Shown piece after piece: positions 40,023-50,562 of a stretch of 64,000 nt of DNA. The translations under genes and the position numbers were made by a program. Source of the DNA: Zobellella endophytica (lineage in GTDB: Bacteria; Pseudomonadota; Gammaproteobacteria; Enterobacterales; Aeromonadaceae); NCBI RefSeq assembly GCF_003012775.1, contig NZ_PXYG01000001.1, forward strand, positions 744,001 through 808,000. Reading direction: 5' to 3'. The notes under the pieces are model-generated. The model was not told where the DNA came from and ran no database searches. It saw nothing but the letters and a program-made list of their open reading frames with translations. Each line of letters starts with the position of its first letter. The stretch's first letter is position 1.

Positions 40023-41291
40023 ATGGCGCATTTTATCGACAGAAGACTAAATGGCCGCAACAAAAGCGCTGTCAACCGACAGCGCTTCATCCGCCGCTAT
40101 AAACAACAGCTCAAGAAAGCGGTGTCTGACGCGGTTCTCAAACGCAGTATTCAGGATATCGACAAGGGCGAGAGTGTTTCCATTCCCACCCGTGATATCT
40201 CCGAACCCTTCTTCCATCAGGGCAAGGGAGGAAAACGGGAGCAGGTACACCCGGGCAACGATCAGTTTATTACCGGGGATCGGGTCGAGCGCCCGCTCGG
40301 TGGCGGGGGCAAGGGCGGGGGTCAGGGAGAGGCCAGCAATCAGGGGGACGGCCAGGACGACTTTGTATTCGAAATCTCCAAGGACGAATACCTGGATCTG
40401 CTGTTCGACGGCCTGGAGCTGCCCAACCTCGAGAAAAACAAGCTCAATAAAATCAGTGAGATGAAGACCTTCCGTGCCGGTTATACCTCGGATGGCGTGC
40501 CCGCCAACATCAATGTGGTCCGCTCCCTGCGCCAGTCCCTGGCCCGGAGGATGGCGCTGCAGGCTGGCAAGAAGAAAACCGTTCTGGAGCTGGAGCAGGA
40601 ACTGGCCGAGCTCGGCAAACGGCCGGCCGAGAATTACGCACGGATCCAGGACATAGAAGCGGAGCTCGTCGAGCTCAGGCGCCGTATTCAGGCAGTACCC
40701 TTTATCGACACCTTCGATCTGCGCTTCAACAACTTCGTCAAGCGTCCGATCCCCTCTACCCAGGCGGTGATGTTCTGCCTGATGGACGTCTCGGGTTCCA
40801 TGGACCAGGCCACCAAGGACATGGCCAAGCGGTTTTACCTGCTGCTTTATCTGTTTCTCACCCGTACTTATAAAAACGTGGAGGTGGTGTTTATTCGCCA
40901 CCATACCCAGGCCAAGGAGGTCGACGAACAGGAGTTCTTCTACTCCCAGGAAACCGGGGGCACCATCGTTTCCAGTGCCCTGCAGATGATGAAGGAGGTC
41001 ATGCTGGAGCGTTATCCGGCGGATCAGTGGAACATCTATGCCGCCCAGGCCTCCGACGGCGACAACTGGGCCGATGATTCCCCCCTGTGCCGGCAGCTGC
41101 TGCACAACGACATCATGCCCCTGGTCCGTTATTACGCCTATATCGAGATCACCAACCGGGCCCATCAGACCCTGTGGCACGAATACGAAACCATAGCGCG
41201 CAGCTTTCCCAATTTCGCCATGGAGCATATTCGGTCGGTAGAGGATATTTACCCGGTGTTCAGGGAACTCTTCAAGAAACAAGCGGCGTGA
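40023..41291 (+). CDS. yeaH: DUF444 protein YeaH
   Basis: A 422-residue protein with a basic N-terminus ([21 protein letters not shown]), a Gly-rich charged segment ([21 protein letters not shown]) and a C-terminal von Willebrand A-like domain with the metal-binding motif DVSGSM ([23 protein letters not shown] region). Function is not known beyond its tie to PrkA and SpoVR. Length is usual for the family. Confidence 0.95.
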   Translation: MAHFIDRRLNGRNKSAVNRQRFIRRYKQQLKKAVSDAVLKRSIQDIDKGESVSIPTRDISEPFFHQGKGGKREQVHPGNDQFITGDRVERPLGGGGKGGGQGEASNQGDGQDDFVFEISKDEYLDLLFDGLELPNLEKNKLNKISEMKTFRAGYTSDGVPANINVVRSLRQSLARRMALQAGKKKTVLELEQELAELGKRPAENYARIQDIEAELVELRRRIQAVPFIDTFDLRFNNFVKRPIPSTQAVMFCLMDVSGSMDQATKDMAKRFYLLLYLFLTRTYKNVEVVFIRHHTQAKEVDEQEFFYSQETGGTIVSSALQMMKEVMLERYPADQWNIYAAQASDGDNWADDSPLCRQLLHNDIMPLVRYYAYIEITNRAHQTLWHEYETIARSFPNFAMEHIRSVEDIYPVFRELFKKQAA

Positions 41292-41298
41292 GGTGACC

Positions 41299-42822
41299 AT
41301 GGCAGAAGCAATAGCAAGAACCCGGCAGCTCAGCGACGGTCCCGACTGGACCTTCGCGCTGCTCGAAGACTATCACCGGGAAATCGCCCGCATTGCCGCC
41401 GGTTACGGCCTGAGCACCTATCCCAACCAGATAGAGATCATTACCGGCGAGCAGATGATGGATGCCTATTCCAGCATCGGCATGCCCATCGGCTACCACC
41501 ACTGGTCCTATGGCAAGAAGTTCATCCAGACCGAACAGAACTACAAACGTGGCCAGATGGGGCTGGCCTATGAAATCGTGATCAACTCCGATCCCTGCAT
41601 CGCCTACCTGATGGAAGAAAATACCATGCCGATGCAGGCGCTGGTGATCGCCCATGCCTGCTACGGCCACAATTCGTTTTTCAAGAACAACTACCTGTTC
41701 AAGACCTGGACCGATGCCGAGTCCATCATCGATTACCTGCTGTTTGCCAAGAACTACATCAACGAGTGTGAAGAGAAATATGGAGTTGCCGAGGTGGAGG
41801 CGATCCTCGACAGCTGCCATGCCCTGATGAACTATGGCGTGGATCGCTATAAGCGGCCGCAGAAGCTGTCACTCGCGGAAGAGCGGCGGCGGCAGAAGGC
41901 CCGGGAAGCCTATCTGCAAACCCAGGTCAACGAGCTGTGGCGAACCCTGCCCCGCATGGATGATGCCAAGCAGGTCAAGAAACAGCGCTATCCCAGGGAG
42001 CCGGAAGAAAACATCCTGTACTTTATCGAGAAGCACGCCCCGCTACTCGAGCCCTGGCAGCGGGAAATCGTGCGCATCGTGCGCAAGATCAGCCAGTACT
42101 TCTATCCGCAAAAGCAAACCCAGGTCATGAACGAAGGCTGGGCCACCTTCTGGCATTACACCATTACCCAGCACATGTACGACGAGGGCCTGGTCAGCGA
42201 CCGCTTCATGATGGAAGTGCTGCACAGCCACACCAATGTGATCTTCCAGCCTTCCTATAACAGCCCCTATTATTCCGGCATCAATCCCTATGCCCTGGGA
42301 TTCGCCATGTTCCAGGATCTGCGCCGCATCTGCGAGCATCCCACGGCGGAAGACCGGGCCTGGTTCCCGGATATTGCCGGCTCGGACTGGGTCAAGACCC
42401 TGCATTTCGCCATGGAGAATTTCAAGGACGAGAGCTTTGTCAGCCAGTTTCTGTCGCCCAAGGTGATGCGCGATTTCCACCTGTTTGCGGTGGCCGATGA
42501 CGATACCCGCAACTACCTGGAAATTTCCGCCATCCATGACGAGCTGGGCTATCGCCAACTGCGCCAGACGCTGTCAAACCAGTACAACCTGTCCAACCTG
42601 GAGCCCAACATTCAGGTCTATAACGTGGAGGTCAAGGGCGACCGCTCCCTCACCCTACGGCATGTTCCGCACAACCGTATTCCGCTGGCAGACTCCCGCC
42701 ATGAGGTGCTCAAGCATGTCCACCGGCTGTGGGGGTTCGATGTGGTGTTGGAGCAGGAGGAGGCCGACGGCAACGCCACCATAGTGGCGCGTTGCCCGGA
42801 GAAATCCCCTTCATCCATATAA
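41299..42822 (+). CDS. ycgB: SpoVR family protein YcgB
   Basis: A 507-residue protein of the SpoVR family, named for a Bacillus spore cortex protein but widespread in non-spore-formers. Conserved pieces include GMPIGYHHWSYGKKF, ACYGHNSFFKNNYLF, EGWATFWHYTITQHMYDEGL and NPYALGFAMFQD; several His and Glu residues look like a metal site. GTG 41293 is in frame, but ATG 41299 with GAGGTG upstream is preferred. Third gene of the prkA operon, followed by a terminator. Confidence 0.95.
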   Translation: MAEAIARTRQLSDGPDWTFALLEDYHREIARIAAGYGLSTYPNQIEIITGEQMMDAYSSIGMPIGYHHWSYGKKFIQTEQNYKRGQMGLAYEIVINSDPCIAYLMEENTMPMQALVIAHACYGHNSFFKNNYLFKTWTDAESIIDYLLFAKNYINECEEKYGVAEVEAILDSCHALMNYGVDRYKRPQKLSLAEERRRQKAREAYLQTQVNELWRTLPRMDDAKQVKKQRYPREPEENILYFIEKHAPLLEPWQREIVRIVRKISQYFYPQKQTQVMNEGWATFWHYTITQHMYDEGLVSDRFMMEVLHSHTNVIFQPSYNSPYYSGINPYALGFAMFQDLRRICEHPTAEDRAWFPDIAGSDWVKTLHFAMENFKDESFVSQFLSPKVMRDFHLFAVADDDTRNYLEISAIHDELGYRQLRQTLSNQYNLSNLEPNIQVYNVEVKGDRSLTLRHVPHNRIPLADSRHEVLKHVHRLWGFDVVLEQEEADGNATIVARCPEKSPSSI

Positions 42823-42824
42823 GC

Positions 42825-42857
42825 AAAAACGCCTCCGAACGGAGGCGTTTGTTTTTT
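42825..42857. terminator. Bidirectional terminator between ycgB and fadR
   Basis: AAAAACGCCTCCG-AA-CGGAGGCGTTTGTTTTTT, with A-rich and T-rich flanks for the two convergent genes. Confidence 0.88.
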
Positions 42858-42858
42858 A

Positions 42859-43572
42859 TCAGTTCTGTACCAAGCTGTCCGGCATCTGCTCGCGCATGTC
42901 GTGCCACAGCCTGCCGGAGGCCTTGCCGTACTCGCGCACGACTTCCGCCACCTCGCTGACCCTGCCTTCGGCGGCCAGACCGGCAAGCGCACGGTAATAG
43001 TCCCCCGCCAGCACCCGGGCACAGGGGCGGGAGAAATAGTAGCGGCCTACCCGGCAGTACAGCCCTTTGAAACCGTTCAGGATCAGGGCATAAATGGGAT
43101 TGCCGGAGGCGAAGGCAAACTGGTGGTGCAGTTCATAATCAAAGGCGGCAAAGGCATGGGCGTCATCGGGCAACTGCTCCAGCTCAGCCACGGCGGCCAT
43201 CACCTTCCCGGGCGAATTCTTCACCGCGCCCCGAATGAAGATGCTGCTGATATGGGTTCTCGCCGACAGCAGCTGCTCGATAAGCTCGGGAACCTTCTCT
43301 TCGTCCAGCCGGGCCAGGGTCTCCAGGATATTCAGCCCCGATGTTTCCCAGAAATTGTTGACCCGGGTCGGCTTGCCGTGCTGTATGGTCAGCCAGCCGT
43401 CGCGAGCCAGACGCTGCAGAACCTCACGCAGGGTGGTGCGGGTAACCCCTATCAATTCCGACAATTCCCGCTCGGCCGGCAGAATGGATCCCGGAGGGAA
43501 CCGGCTGTTCCAAATAGATTCTATGATATATTCTTCTGCGAAACTGGCGGGGCTTTGTGCCTTTATGACCAT
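42859..43572 (-). CDS. fadR: Fatty acid metabolism regulator FadR
   Basis: A 237-residue GntR-family regulator. The winged helix (residues 9-75, with [19 protein letters not shown] and [18 protein letters not shown]) is followed by an all-helical acyl-CoA-binding domain. FadR represses fad genes and activates fabA/fabB until long-chain acyl-CoA binds. Length and the C-terminal [16 protein letters not shown] match gammaproteobacterial FadR. fadD, a classic target, lies 5 kb away. Confidence 0.95.
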   Translation of the reverse strand: MVIKAQSPASFAEEYIIESIWNSRFPPGSILPAERELSELIGVTRTTLREVLQRLARDGWLTIQHGKPTRVNNFWETSGLNILETLARLDEEKVPELIEQLLSARTHISSIFIRGAVKNSPGKVMAAVAELEQLPDDAHAFAAFDYELHHQFAFASGNPIYALILNGFKGLYCRVGRYYFSRPCARVLAGDYYRALAGLAAEGRVSEVAEVVREYGKASGRLWHDMREQMPDSLVQN

Positions 43573-43702
43573 GCAACCACTCTGTTAAATATGTTAAGGC
43601 AGGTGAAACTGAAGACGATCATAACAGAGCAGACCAGTTTCTCACAAGCGCAACCACGGCCCGATGCCATAAGCCATCCACACCCAATACGATGAGGACT
43701 TC

Positions 43703-44218
43703 ATGCTGTACGCCTTCTCCCGCTCCCGTTTTGCCTGGGCCTTGCTGACCCTGGGAACGACCCTGCTGTTACTGATCGCCTTGTTTTTTCAATATGCGCT
43801 CGGCTATCAGCCCTGCGTGATGTGCGTATACCAGCGCGCGGCGCTGGTCGTGGTGATCGCCGCCGGCCTGCTGGGCTGGCTGGCGCCGCGCAGTCCGGTG
43901 CTGGCCTCGAGCGCCATGCTGATCTGGTTGGCCGCGTCGGCCGACGGTTTTCTGCTGGCCTGGGAGCATGTGGGCTACCAACTCAACCCCTCCCCTTTCA
44001 ATCAGTGCTCCAGCTTTGCCGAATTTCCGGCCTGGCTGCCACTGGACAGCTGGCTACCGGCGCTGTTCTTTCCCACCGGCGACTGCGCCGACGTTGACTG
44101 GTCGTTGCTGGGCTGGAGCATGCCCCAGTGGCTGATGGGTATTTTTGCCGTGCTGGCCGCCCTCGCCGCCTTCTTTATGCTGGTTCGCCTGCTCGGCTGG
44201 AAACGCGCCCGGGCCTAA
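43703..44218 (+). CDS. dsbB: Disulfide bond formation protein DsbB
   Basis: A 171-residue inner-membrane protein with four transmembrane helices that reoxidises DsbA and passes electrons to quinone. Both redox Cys pairs are present: Cys38-Cys41 (CVMC) in the first periplasmic loop and Cys102/Cys128 (NQCSSF, TGDCAD) in the second. AGGA precedes the ATG. Its last bases overlap convergently with ycgN. Confidence 0.95.
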   Translation: MLYAFSRSRFAWALLTLGTTLLLLIALFFQYALGYQPCVMCVYQRAALVVVIAAGLLGWLAPRSPVLASSAMLIWLAASADGFLLAWEHVGYQLNPSPFNQCSSFAEFPAWLPLDSWLPALFFPTGDCADVDWSLLGWSMPQWLMGIFAVLAALAAFFMLVRLLGWKRARA

Positions 44219-44649
44219 CTGGCCCAGGTAATGATGTGGTCTTCCCAGTCGCCGGCCTTGGACTCCGGCACCACCTTGCCCCGGACCGACTGCCCGGCCT
44301 TGTGCATGGCGCTCTTGGAGCCGGTGCGCAGCGGGTGCCAGGAAGGCAGCGACTTGCCCTCGGCCAACAGCCGGTAGGCACAACTGGAGGGCAACCAGTA
44401 ATAATCCGCCAGTTTATCCCGGGTGATCTTCAGGCAGTCCGGTACCCGGGCGAAACGGTTGGCGTAGTCGCTGCAGGCACAGCTGTGGGTATTGAGCAGT
44501 TCACAGGCCACGTTGGTATGGACCAGCTCGTCGGTCTCTTCGTCGATCAGCTTGTTCAGGCAACACTTGCCGCAGCCGTCACACAGCGCTTCCCACTCCC
44601 GATCGGTCATTTCATCCAGGGACTTGGTATACCAGAAATCAGCCTGCAT
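44215..44649 (-). CDS. ycgN: YcgN family Cys-cluster protein
   Basis: A 144-residue protein with the UPF0260 pattern: [13 protein letters not shown] near residue 24, [14 protein letters not shown] and a further Cys in DCLKIT and SSCAYRL; the eight or more Cys suggest a metal or Fe-S site. Function unknown; conserved with ycgM and ycgL near min in many gammaproteobacteria. ATG 44649 was chosen by the family start ([11 protein letters not shown]); the longer frame overlaps ycgM too far. Confidence 0.94.
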   Translation of the reverse strand: MQADFWYTKSLDEMTDREWEALCDGCGKCCLNKLIDEETDELVHTNVACELLNTHSCACSDYANRFARVPDCLKITRDKLADYYWLPSSCAYRLLAEGKSLPSWHPLRTGSKSAMHKAGQSVRGKVVPESKAGDWEDHIITWAS

Positions 44650-45316
44650 GAGCCTCACCCGCCACCCTGGCCGAAAAGTGGAACTGGCCGTCCAGCTGCA
44701 TATCGAGTTCGTCGCCGGCACCGAGCTCGGCCACGCCCTTGGGGGTACCGGTCAGCACCACGTCTCCCGGATTCAGGGTAAAACAGCGACTCATCTCCGC
44801 CAGCAGCTCGCCGATGCTCCACATCATCATGGCGGTATTGCCGGCCTGCCGTTGCTGGCCGTTGACCGACAAGGCGAAATCCAGCCGCTGCAGATCGTTC
44901 ACCACTTCTGGCAGAGCGAAGGGCGTGACCGGGCAGCTGCCATCGAAGGCCTTGGCCCGCTCCCAGGGCTGCCCCTTGGCCTTGAGCTGCTCCTGCACTT
45001 CCCGCAGGGTCAGATCCAGCGCCAGCCCTACCCCCACCACCGCATCCAGGGCATGGCCGGGCTCGGCATGACACAGACGGCGTCCGATCAGCAAGGCCAC
45101 CTCCAGCTCATGATGCACCGCCCCCAGCCCCTTGGGCAGCAGCAGGGGTGCATCCAGCCCGACCAGGCTGGCTGCCGGTTTGATAAACAACAGGGGTTGC
45201 TCCGGAACCGGGTTGTTCAGCTCCTGGGCATGCTCTTTATAGCTGCGGCCCACGCAAACGACCTTGCCCACGGCATAGGGCAAGGGGTGGCCCTGCAGAT
45301 CCAGATGTTGGTACAT
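44639..45316 (-). CDS. ycgM: Fumarylacetoacetate hydrolase family protein YcgM
   Basis: A 225-residue FAH-fold enzyme. [18 protein letters not shown], the metal ligand pair [12 protein letters not shown] and [14 protein letters not shown] are characteristic. Relatives include oxaloacetate tautomerase/decarboxylase and acylpyruvases; the exact substrate is not fixed by sequence. It overlaps ycgN by 11 bases. Confidence 0.93.
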   Translation of the reverse strand: MYQHLDLQGHPLPYAVGKVVCVGRSYKEHAQELNNPVPEQPLLFIKPAASLVGLDAPLLLPKGLGAVHHELEVALLIGRRLCHAEPGHALDAVVGVGLALDLTLREVQEQLKAKGQPWERAKAFDGSCPVTPFALPEVVNDLQRLDFALSVNGQQRQAGNTAMMMWSIGELLAEMSRCFTLNPGDVVLTGTPKGVAELGAGDELDMQLDGQFHFSARVAGEAHAG

Positions 45317-45358
45317 TACGGCACTCCTGTTAGCGCTCGCCGAGGTGACGATATTAGT

Positions 45359-45640
45359 TTAGTCGGTGGTTTTGGAATGGGACGCCAGGTGGGCTTTCAA
45401 TAAATTATCCGGCGGAGGCGGCAATTGCAGATAATACCCCTGGGTGAGCAATGCCTCTCTGACCTTGTCGATATCAGAGAGAGCCAACCGGGTCTTGGTG
45501 GCCAGATTGGCCATCATCACCAGTTGTGGCGTCCCGAAGGTAGCCATCAGGGGCTTGGGTACGCGCGAGAAGTCGTCGCGCCGCTCGACAAAAAGATACG
45601 TCTCTGCCTTTTTCGGGCTTTTATACACTACACACAACAT
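45359..45640 (-). CDS. ycgL: YcgL family protein
   Basis: A 93-residue protein that begins MLCVVYKSPKKAETYLFV, the conserved YcgL start, with FGTPQLVMMANL in the middle. Structure-only family, function unknown. It is divergent from minC, as in E. coli and Vibrio, and shares its promoter region. Confidence 0.94.
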   Translation of the reverse strand: MLCVVYKSPKKAETYLFVERRDDFSRVPKPLMATFGTPQLVMMANLATKTRLALSDIDKVREALLTQGYYLQLPPPPDNLLKAHLASHSKTTD

Positions 45641-45648
45641 GGAAATTG

Positions 45649-45658
45649 CTATAATCCA
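45649..45658 (+). promoter_or_regulatory. Extended -10 promoter of minCDE
   Basis: TTGCTATAAT contains an extended -10 (TG-N-TATAAT) with a perfect hexamer at 45653-45658, about 88 bp upstream of the minC start. No good -35 element is seen. Confidence 0.5.
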
Positions 45659-45745
45659 TTGGGTTTATTGCCAGTGAGGATGGCAAACTATAACATCAGC
45701 ACGACCAATAACAAAAAGGATTGGATCCTCGGGGGAAAGCCGCTT

Positions 45746-46417
45746 ATGGCGGAGCGTGGCATCGAATTAAAAGGCAGTAGTTTTACCTTGTCGGTCGTTC
45801 ACATTACCGACACCGACGTTGCGCGGGTAAAACAGCAACTGGCGGAAAAAATTGCGCAGGCACCGGAGTTCTTCCGCGCCGCACCTTTGGTAATCAATAT
45901 CGAAAAACTGGCGGCGGCACCGGACTTTATCGCGCTGGCCGGCGCACTCAGAGAGCTGGAGCTGGTGCCGGTCGGCGTCTGTGGTATCAAGGACGATCAC
46001 ACCCGCTCCGCCGTACGGGCCGCCGGCTTTGCGGTCATGACCGCAGGCAAGGTTCCTGCCCAGGAGCCGCCCGCCTCCCTGCTCAACCAACCCGGAACCA
46101 AGGTCCATATGGGTCCTGTTCGTTCCGGCCAGCAAATCTATGCGCCCAGCGGCTCTCTGGTGATACTGGGCCCGGTCAGCAACGGCGCCGAAGTCCTCGC
46201 CGACGACAGCATTCACGTCTACGGCCAGCTCAGGGGCCGGGCCGTGGCCGGTGTCAAGGGCAACGAATCCGCTCGCATTTATTGTCAACAGCTTATGGCT
46301 GAACTGGTTTCCGTCGCCGGCCACTACCAGCTCAGCGATGGCCTGGAGGGCTCGAACTGGGAGCAGGCCGTCAGTATTTCCCTGGCGGGCGAACAGTTGA
46401 AATTCGACCGGCTCTAA
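45746..46417 (+). CDS. minC: Septum site-determining protein MinC
   Basis: A 223-residue inhibitor of FtsZ assembly. N-terminal FtsZ-binding domain starts with IELKGSSFTLSVVHITD; the C-terminal beta-helix domain (from about residue 115, VRSGQQIYAPSGSLVILGPVSNGAEVLADDSIHVYG region) binds MinD. ATG 45746 with GGGGGAAAG upstream fits the E. coli start; an in-frame ATG at 45680 would add about 22 non-conserved residues. First gene of minCDE. Confidence 0.94.
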   Translation: MAERGIELKGSSFTLSVVHITDTDVARVKQQLAEKIAQAPEFFRAAPLVINIEKLAAAPDFIALAGALRELELVPVGVCGIKDDHTRSAVRAAGFAVMTAGKVPAQEPPASLLNQPGTKVHMGPVRSGQQIYAPSGSLVILGPVSNGAEVLADDSIHVYGQLRGRAVAGVKGNESARIYCQQLMAELVSVAGHYQLSDGLEGSNWEQAVSISLAGEQLKFDRL

Positions 46418-46440
46418 TTTTACGACTTTAGGAACACACT

Positions 46441-47253
46441 ATGGCACGAATCATCGTCGTCACATCAGGCAAGGGAGGCGTGGGCAAAACCACCTCCAGC
46501 GCCGCCATCAGCACCGGTCTGGCCAAACTCGGCCACAAAACCGTGGTACTCGATTTCGATATCGGCTTGCGCAACCTGGATCTCATCATGGGTTGCGAAC
46601 GCCGGGTGGTCTACGATTTTGTCAACGTCATCAACGGCGACGCCAATCTCAACCAGGCGTTGATCCGTGACAAACGGGTAGATCAGCTTTACATCCTCCC
46701 CGCCTCCCAGACCCGGGACAAAGACGCCCTCACCCGGGATGGGGTGGAAAAGGTACTCAACGACCTGGCCGCCATGGATTTTGAATACATCATCTGTGAT
46801 TCCCCGGCCGGCATCGAAACCGGCGCCCTGATGGCGCTGTACTTCGCCGACGAAGCCATCGTCACCACCAACCCCGAAGTCTCTTCGGTACGCGACTCGG
46901 ATCGTATCCTCGGCATCCTCTCCTCCAAATCGCGCCGTGCCGAGCAGGGCCTGGAGCCGATCAAGGAGCACCTGCTGCTTACCCGCTATTCTCCCGAGCG
47001 CGTCAGCCGCGGCGACATGCTGAGCGTGCAGGACGTGCAGGAGATCCTGGCCATCCCGCTGCTGGGTGTCATCCCAGAATCCCAGGCGGTGCTGAAAGCC
47101 TCCAACTCGGGCGAGCCGGTTATCCTGGATGAAGAGTCCGACGCCGGCCAGGCCTACGCCGACGCCGTATCCCGCCTGCTGGGCGAAGAGCGCTCCTTCC
47201 GTTTCCTTGAGGAAGAAAAGAAGGGATTTTTCAGCCGACTTTTTGGGAGTTAA
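46441..47253 (+). CDS. minD: Septum site-determining ATPase MinD
   Basis: A 270-residue membrane-associated ATPase. The deviant Walker A GKGGVGKTTSSAA begins at residue 10, with DFDIGLRNLDLIMGCERRVVYD behind it, and the C-terminal amphipathic helix (EEEKKGFFSRLFGS) anchors it to the membrane. It recruits MinC and is cycled by MinE. Spacing to minC is 23 bases, to minE three bases. Confidence 0.98.
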   Translation: MARIIVVTSGKGGVGKTTSSAAISTGLAKLGHKTVVLDFDIGLRNLDLIMGCERRVVYDFVNVINGDANLNQALIRDKRVDQLYILPASQTRDKDALTRDGVEKVLNDLAAMDFEYIICDSPAGIETGALMALYFADEAIVTTNPEVSSVRDSDRILGILSSKSRRAEQGLEPIKEHLLLTRYSPERVSRGDMLSVQDVQEILAIPLLGVIPESQAVLKASNSGEPVILDEESDAGQAYADAVSRLLGEERSFRFLEEEKKGFFSRLFGS

Positions 47254-47256
47254 ACC

Positions 47257-47550
47257 ATGTCTCTACTGGACTATTTTCGTTCAAAGAAGAACACCAACAG
47301 CGCCAAACTTGCGAAAGAGCGCCTGCAGATCATTGTTGCTCACGAACGTAGCCAGCGGGATACCCCGGATTATTTACCGCAAATGCAACAAGATATTCTG
47401 GAAGTGATCCGTAAGTACGTCGACATCGATCTCGAACAGATCTCGGTACAGCTGGATCAGAAAGGTGACAACCTGTCGGTGCTGGAGCTGAACATCATGC
47501 TGCCCGAGCACGACGACAAGGACAAGGACAAGGCCAAACCCTCGGTCTGA
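47257..47550 (+). CDS. minE: Cell division topological specificity factor MinE
   Basis: A 97-residue protein; [31 protein letters not shown] start, the MinD-binding segment and the dimerisation domain ([19 protein letters not shown]) are clear. The tail [14 protein letters not shown] is longer and more charged than in E. coli (88 residues). MinE stimulates MinD ATPase and creates the pole-to-pole oscillation. Confidence 0.97.
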   Translation: MSLLDYFRSKKNTNSAKLAKERLQIIVAHERSQRDTPDYLPQMQQDILEVIRKYVDIDLEQISVQLDQKGDNLSVLELNIMLPEHDDKDKDKAKPSV

Positions 47551-47554
47551 CAAC

Positions 47555-47579
47555 AGGGGCGCACTACGCCCCTTTTTTT
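47555..47579. terminator. Terminator after minE
   Basis: AGGGGCG-CACTA-CGCCCCTTTTTTT hairpin. It touches the convergent rnd stop codon. Confidence 0.85.
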
Positions 47580-48672
47580 ACAGCCGGTCTTTCAGCAACT
47601 CGCCACGCCAGCCCTGCAGCAGTGCCGGGGTGAGCTGCTCGCTTTCCTCCAGCCGCCACTTCCAGCTCAGGTACTGGTGGATCAGCCGCTTGGAGGCAAT
47701 CAGCTCCGCCGGCAGCCCGGCATCCGCCCCCGCCTGCTCGACTATCGTCCTGATGCGCTTGAGCTCGGCCTTGTAGCCGGGATAGTCCACCAGCCGCCTG
47801 ACCGGCTCGGGCCAGCTGTCCGGACTGGCCAGCGCCTCCTGCACCAGCGCCAGCAGGGTGTCGCCGTGGCGCTTGATCTCCATCGGCTCAAGCCCCAGGC
47901 GGTTCAGGTCACTCAGGCTGCGCGGAGCGCCATTGGCCACCTCGAACAGGTGCGCTTCCTTGACCACGAAGTTCAACGCCAGATCGCGCCGCCTGGCCTC
48001 GGCCAGCCGCCACTGGCACAACCGCTGCAGGATGCCCAGGGCCTGGGGCTTGAGCAGCCAGGCGTTCTTGACATCCAGGTAGGCCAGCTCCGGCTCGGTG
48101 CTGATGCCGCGCCGTTTCACCGCCCACTCGCACTCCTGCTCGAACCAGCCGGTGAGGCCGCGCAGCTCCAGCCGCTGCCACAGCTGCTGGTACAGGGGAT
48201 AGAGGTAGATGACGTCATCGGCCGCGTAGCGCAACTGATCGGCGGACAGGGGCCGCGCCAGCCAGTCGGTGCGGGCATGGGCCTTGTCCAGGCTGACCCC
48301 GAGGATCTGCTCCACCAGGGCGGCAAACCCGAGCTGGGTGCCCAACCCGAGGAAAGAAGCCGCCAGTTGGGTGTCGTGTACCCGGGCCGGCTGGGCACCG
48401 CTCTGGTGCTGGAACAGCTCCAGATCTTCACCACCCGCATGCAGCAGGCAGAGCCGGGCGGGATCGTGCAGCAGCCGCCACAGCGGAGATAAATCGGTCA
48501 CCGCCAGCGGATCGATAAGGGCAGTCTGGTGGCCGTCGTGCAATTGATAGAGGCCGGGCTTGGCGTAAAAGGTACGGGTGCGGACGAATTCGGTGTCCAC
48601 CGCCAGGATGGTGGCGGGGGTCTGGCAAAACGCGGCCAGCATCTGGCTATCGGTGATCTGTATATAAGTCAT
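47578..48672 (-). CDS. rnd: Ribonuclease D
   Basis: A 364-residue 3'-5' exoribonuclease for tRNA maturation. The DEDDy motifs are present: ILAVDTEFVR (ExoI), HDTQLAASFLGLG (ExoII) and QLRYAADDVIYLYPLY (ExoIII), followed by an HRDC domain near residues 210-290. ATG 48672 (MTYIQITDSQ) is the family start, although its ribosome binding site is poor. It lies downstream of fadD, separated by a terminator, as in E. coli. Confidence 0.95.
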   Translation of the reverse strand: MTYIQITDSQMLAAFCQTPATILAVDTEFVRTRTFYAKPGLYQLHDGHQTALIDPLAVTDLSPLWRLLHDPARLCLLHAGGEDLELFQHQSGAQPARVHDTQLAASFLGLGTQLGFAALVEQILGVSLDKAHARTDWLARPLSADQLRYAADDVIYLYPLYQQLWQRLELRGLTGWFEQECEWAVKRRGISTEPELAYLDVKNAWLLKPQALGILQRLCQWRLAEARRRDLALNFVVKEAHLFEVANGAPRSLSDLNRLGLEPMEIKRHGDTLLALVQEALASPDSWPEPVRRLVDYPGYKAELKRIRTIVEQAGADAGLPAELIASKRLIHQYLSWKWRLEESEQLTPALLQGWRGELLKDRL

Positions 48673-48690
48673 GGGTGCTCTGGGTTCTGG

Positions 48691-48716
48691 CAAAAAGCCC
48701 CGGCTTTCCGGGGCTT
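48691..48716 (-). terminator. Terminator after fadD
   Basis: AAGCCCCGG-AAAG-CCGGGGCTTTTTG read on the minus strand, between the fadD stop and the rnd start. Confidence 0.85.
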
Positions 48717-48722
48717 GGCGAT

Positions 48723-50432
48723 TCAGGCGGCCTTGTCTCTCAATTCCCGCCGCAAAATTTTGCCAACGTTGGTCTTGGGCAGCTCGTCCCGAAATTCTAT
48801 CACCTTAGGCACCTTATAGGCAGTGAGATGTTGCCGGCAGTGCCGGATCAGGCCGAGCTCGTCCAGCTCAGCCCCCGGTTTCTTCACCACCACCAGCTTG
48901 ACGGCCTCCCCGGATTCCCGGTGCGCCACCCCCACGGCCGCCGCTTCCAGCACGCCCTTGTGCAGCATGGCCACCGCTTCGATTTCGTTGGGGAATACGT
49001 TAAAACCCGAGACCAGGATCATGTCTTTCTTGCGGTCCACTATCCGGAGGAAGCCCTGCTCGTCCATGGTGGCGATATCGCCGGTTCGCAGCCAGCCGTC
49101 GTGGAAGCTGTCGTCATCCGGCCCCCGCTGGCCCCAGTAGCCGCTCATCACCTGGGGTCCGCGCACCTCCATCTCTCCGGGGGTGTGGGTCAGAGTGATC
49201 ACCGCCCCCTGCTCATCCACCAGCCGGACCTCGGTGGAGCACACCGGCAGCCCGATGGCGCCGTTATAGCCTTCCATGTCGTAGGGGCACACCGTCACCA
49301 GCGGCGAGCATTCGGTCAGGCCGTAGCCCTCCAGCAGCTTGCTGCCGGTGATCGCCTGCCATTGCTCGGCCACCGCCCGCTGCACCGACATGCCGCCGCC
49401 GATGGTCAGCTTCAGACTCTTGAAATCGCCGCCCTGGAAGTCGGCATTGTTAACCAGCGCGTTGAACAGGGTATTCACCCCGGTCAGACAGGTAAAATCG
49501 AAGCCCTTGAGCGCCTTGACGAAACCGGGAATGTCCCGCGGGTTGGTGATCAGCAGGTTCTCGGCGCCCAGGCGCAGAAACAGCAGACCGTTCACCGTGA
49601 GCGCGAACACATGGTAAAGCGGCAAGGCGGTCACCACCTTCTCCCCGCCCCTGGCCAGCACCGGGCCGTACACCCCCAGGCACTGCTCCACGTTGGCCAG
49701 CATGTTGCGATGGCTGAGCATGGCGCCCTTGGACACACCGGTGGTGCCGCCGGTGTACTGCAAAAAGGCCAGGTTGTCGCCGCCGAGTTCCGGCCGACGG
49801 TAGGCCATGCCCTTCCCTTTGGCCATGGCTTCCTGGTAGCTGACACAGGAAGGCAGATTGTGGTTGGGCACCATCTTCTTGATATGTCTGACCACGAGAT
49901 TGAGCAGGGTTCCTTTCAGCCATCCCAGGTGATCCCCCATCCGGGTCAGGATCACGTGTTTCACCCCGGTCTGGCGAATCGCCTTGTCCAGGGTATGGGC
50001 AAAATTTTCCACGATAACGATGGTCTCGGCACCGGAGTCCCTGAGCTGGTGCTCCAGCTCCCGGGCGGTATAGAGCGGATTGACGTTGACCACCACCAGG
50101 CCGGCGCGCAGCGCTCCGAACAGGCAGACCGGATATTGCAGCAGGTTGGGCATCATCAGCGCGATCCGCTCCCCCTGCCGCAACTTGAGCCCCTGCTGCA
50201 GATAGGCGGCGAAATCCCGCGACAGCCGATCCAGCTCCCGGTAGCTGATGGTCTTGCCGAAATTGGTGTAGGCCGGCCGGTCGGCAAAATCGGCCACGCT
50301 CTGCTCGAACATCGCCATCAGGGAGGGAAACCGATCGGCATCGATTTCGGCGGGCACATCGGCCGGGTAACGGTGAAGCCAGGGCCGGGCTGGCATCGGC
50401 GCCGGCTGCTGGCCGGACTGAAGGTGTTCCAT
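48723..50432 (-). CDS. fadD: Long-chain acyl-CoA synthetase
   Basis: A 569-residue AMP-forming ligase that activates exogenous fatty acids at the inner membrane. The AMP-binding motif [27 protein letters not shown], the [26 protein letters not shown] region with its fatty-acyl motif, and the catalytic Lys near the C-terminus ([14 protein letters not shown]) are all present. ATG 50432 follows AGGAGA by seven bases. A possible FadR site (ACTGGTATACATT, 50454-50466) lies 21-35 bp upstream of the start codon. Confidence 0.96.
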   Translation of the reverse strand: MEHLQSGQQPAPMPARPWLHRYPADVPAEIDADRFPSLMAMFEQSVADFADRPAYTNFGKTISYRELDRLSRDFAAYLQQGLKLRQGERIALMMPNLLQYPVCLFGALRAGLVVVNVNPLYTARELEHQLRDSGAETIVIVENFAHTLDKAIRQTGVKHVILTRMGDHLGWLKGTLLNLVVRHIKKMVPNHNLPSCVSYQEAMAKGKGMAYRRPELGGDNLAFLQYTGGTTGVSKGAMLSHRNMLANVEQCLGVYGPVLARGGEKVVTALPLYHVFALTVNGLLFLRLGAENLLITNPRDIPGFVKALKGFDFTCLTGVNTLFNALVNNADFQGGDFKSLKLTIGGGMSVQRAVAEQWQAITGSKLLEGYGLTECSPLVTVCPYDMEGYNGAIGLPVCSTEVRLVDEQGAVITLTHTPGEMEVRGPQVMSGYWGQRGPDDDSFHDGWLRTGDIATMDEQGFLRIVDRKKDMILVSGFNVFPNEIEAVAMLHKGVLEAAAVGVAHRESGEAVKLVVVKKPGAELDELGLIRHCRQHLTAYKVPKVIEFRDELPKTNVGKILRRELRDKAA

Positions 50433-50562
50433 ATGGGCGTCTCCTGCAACAAGACTGGTATACATTCAATCATCGAATTGAAGTATTTACTCTAAAAAAC
50501 AAGTTACCTGTACCGCCCATGAATAGCAACAAGGTATTAACAATATTGTGATGAAGTCGTCG

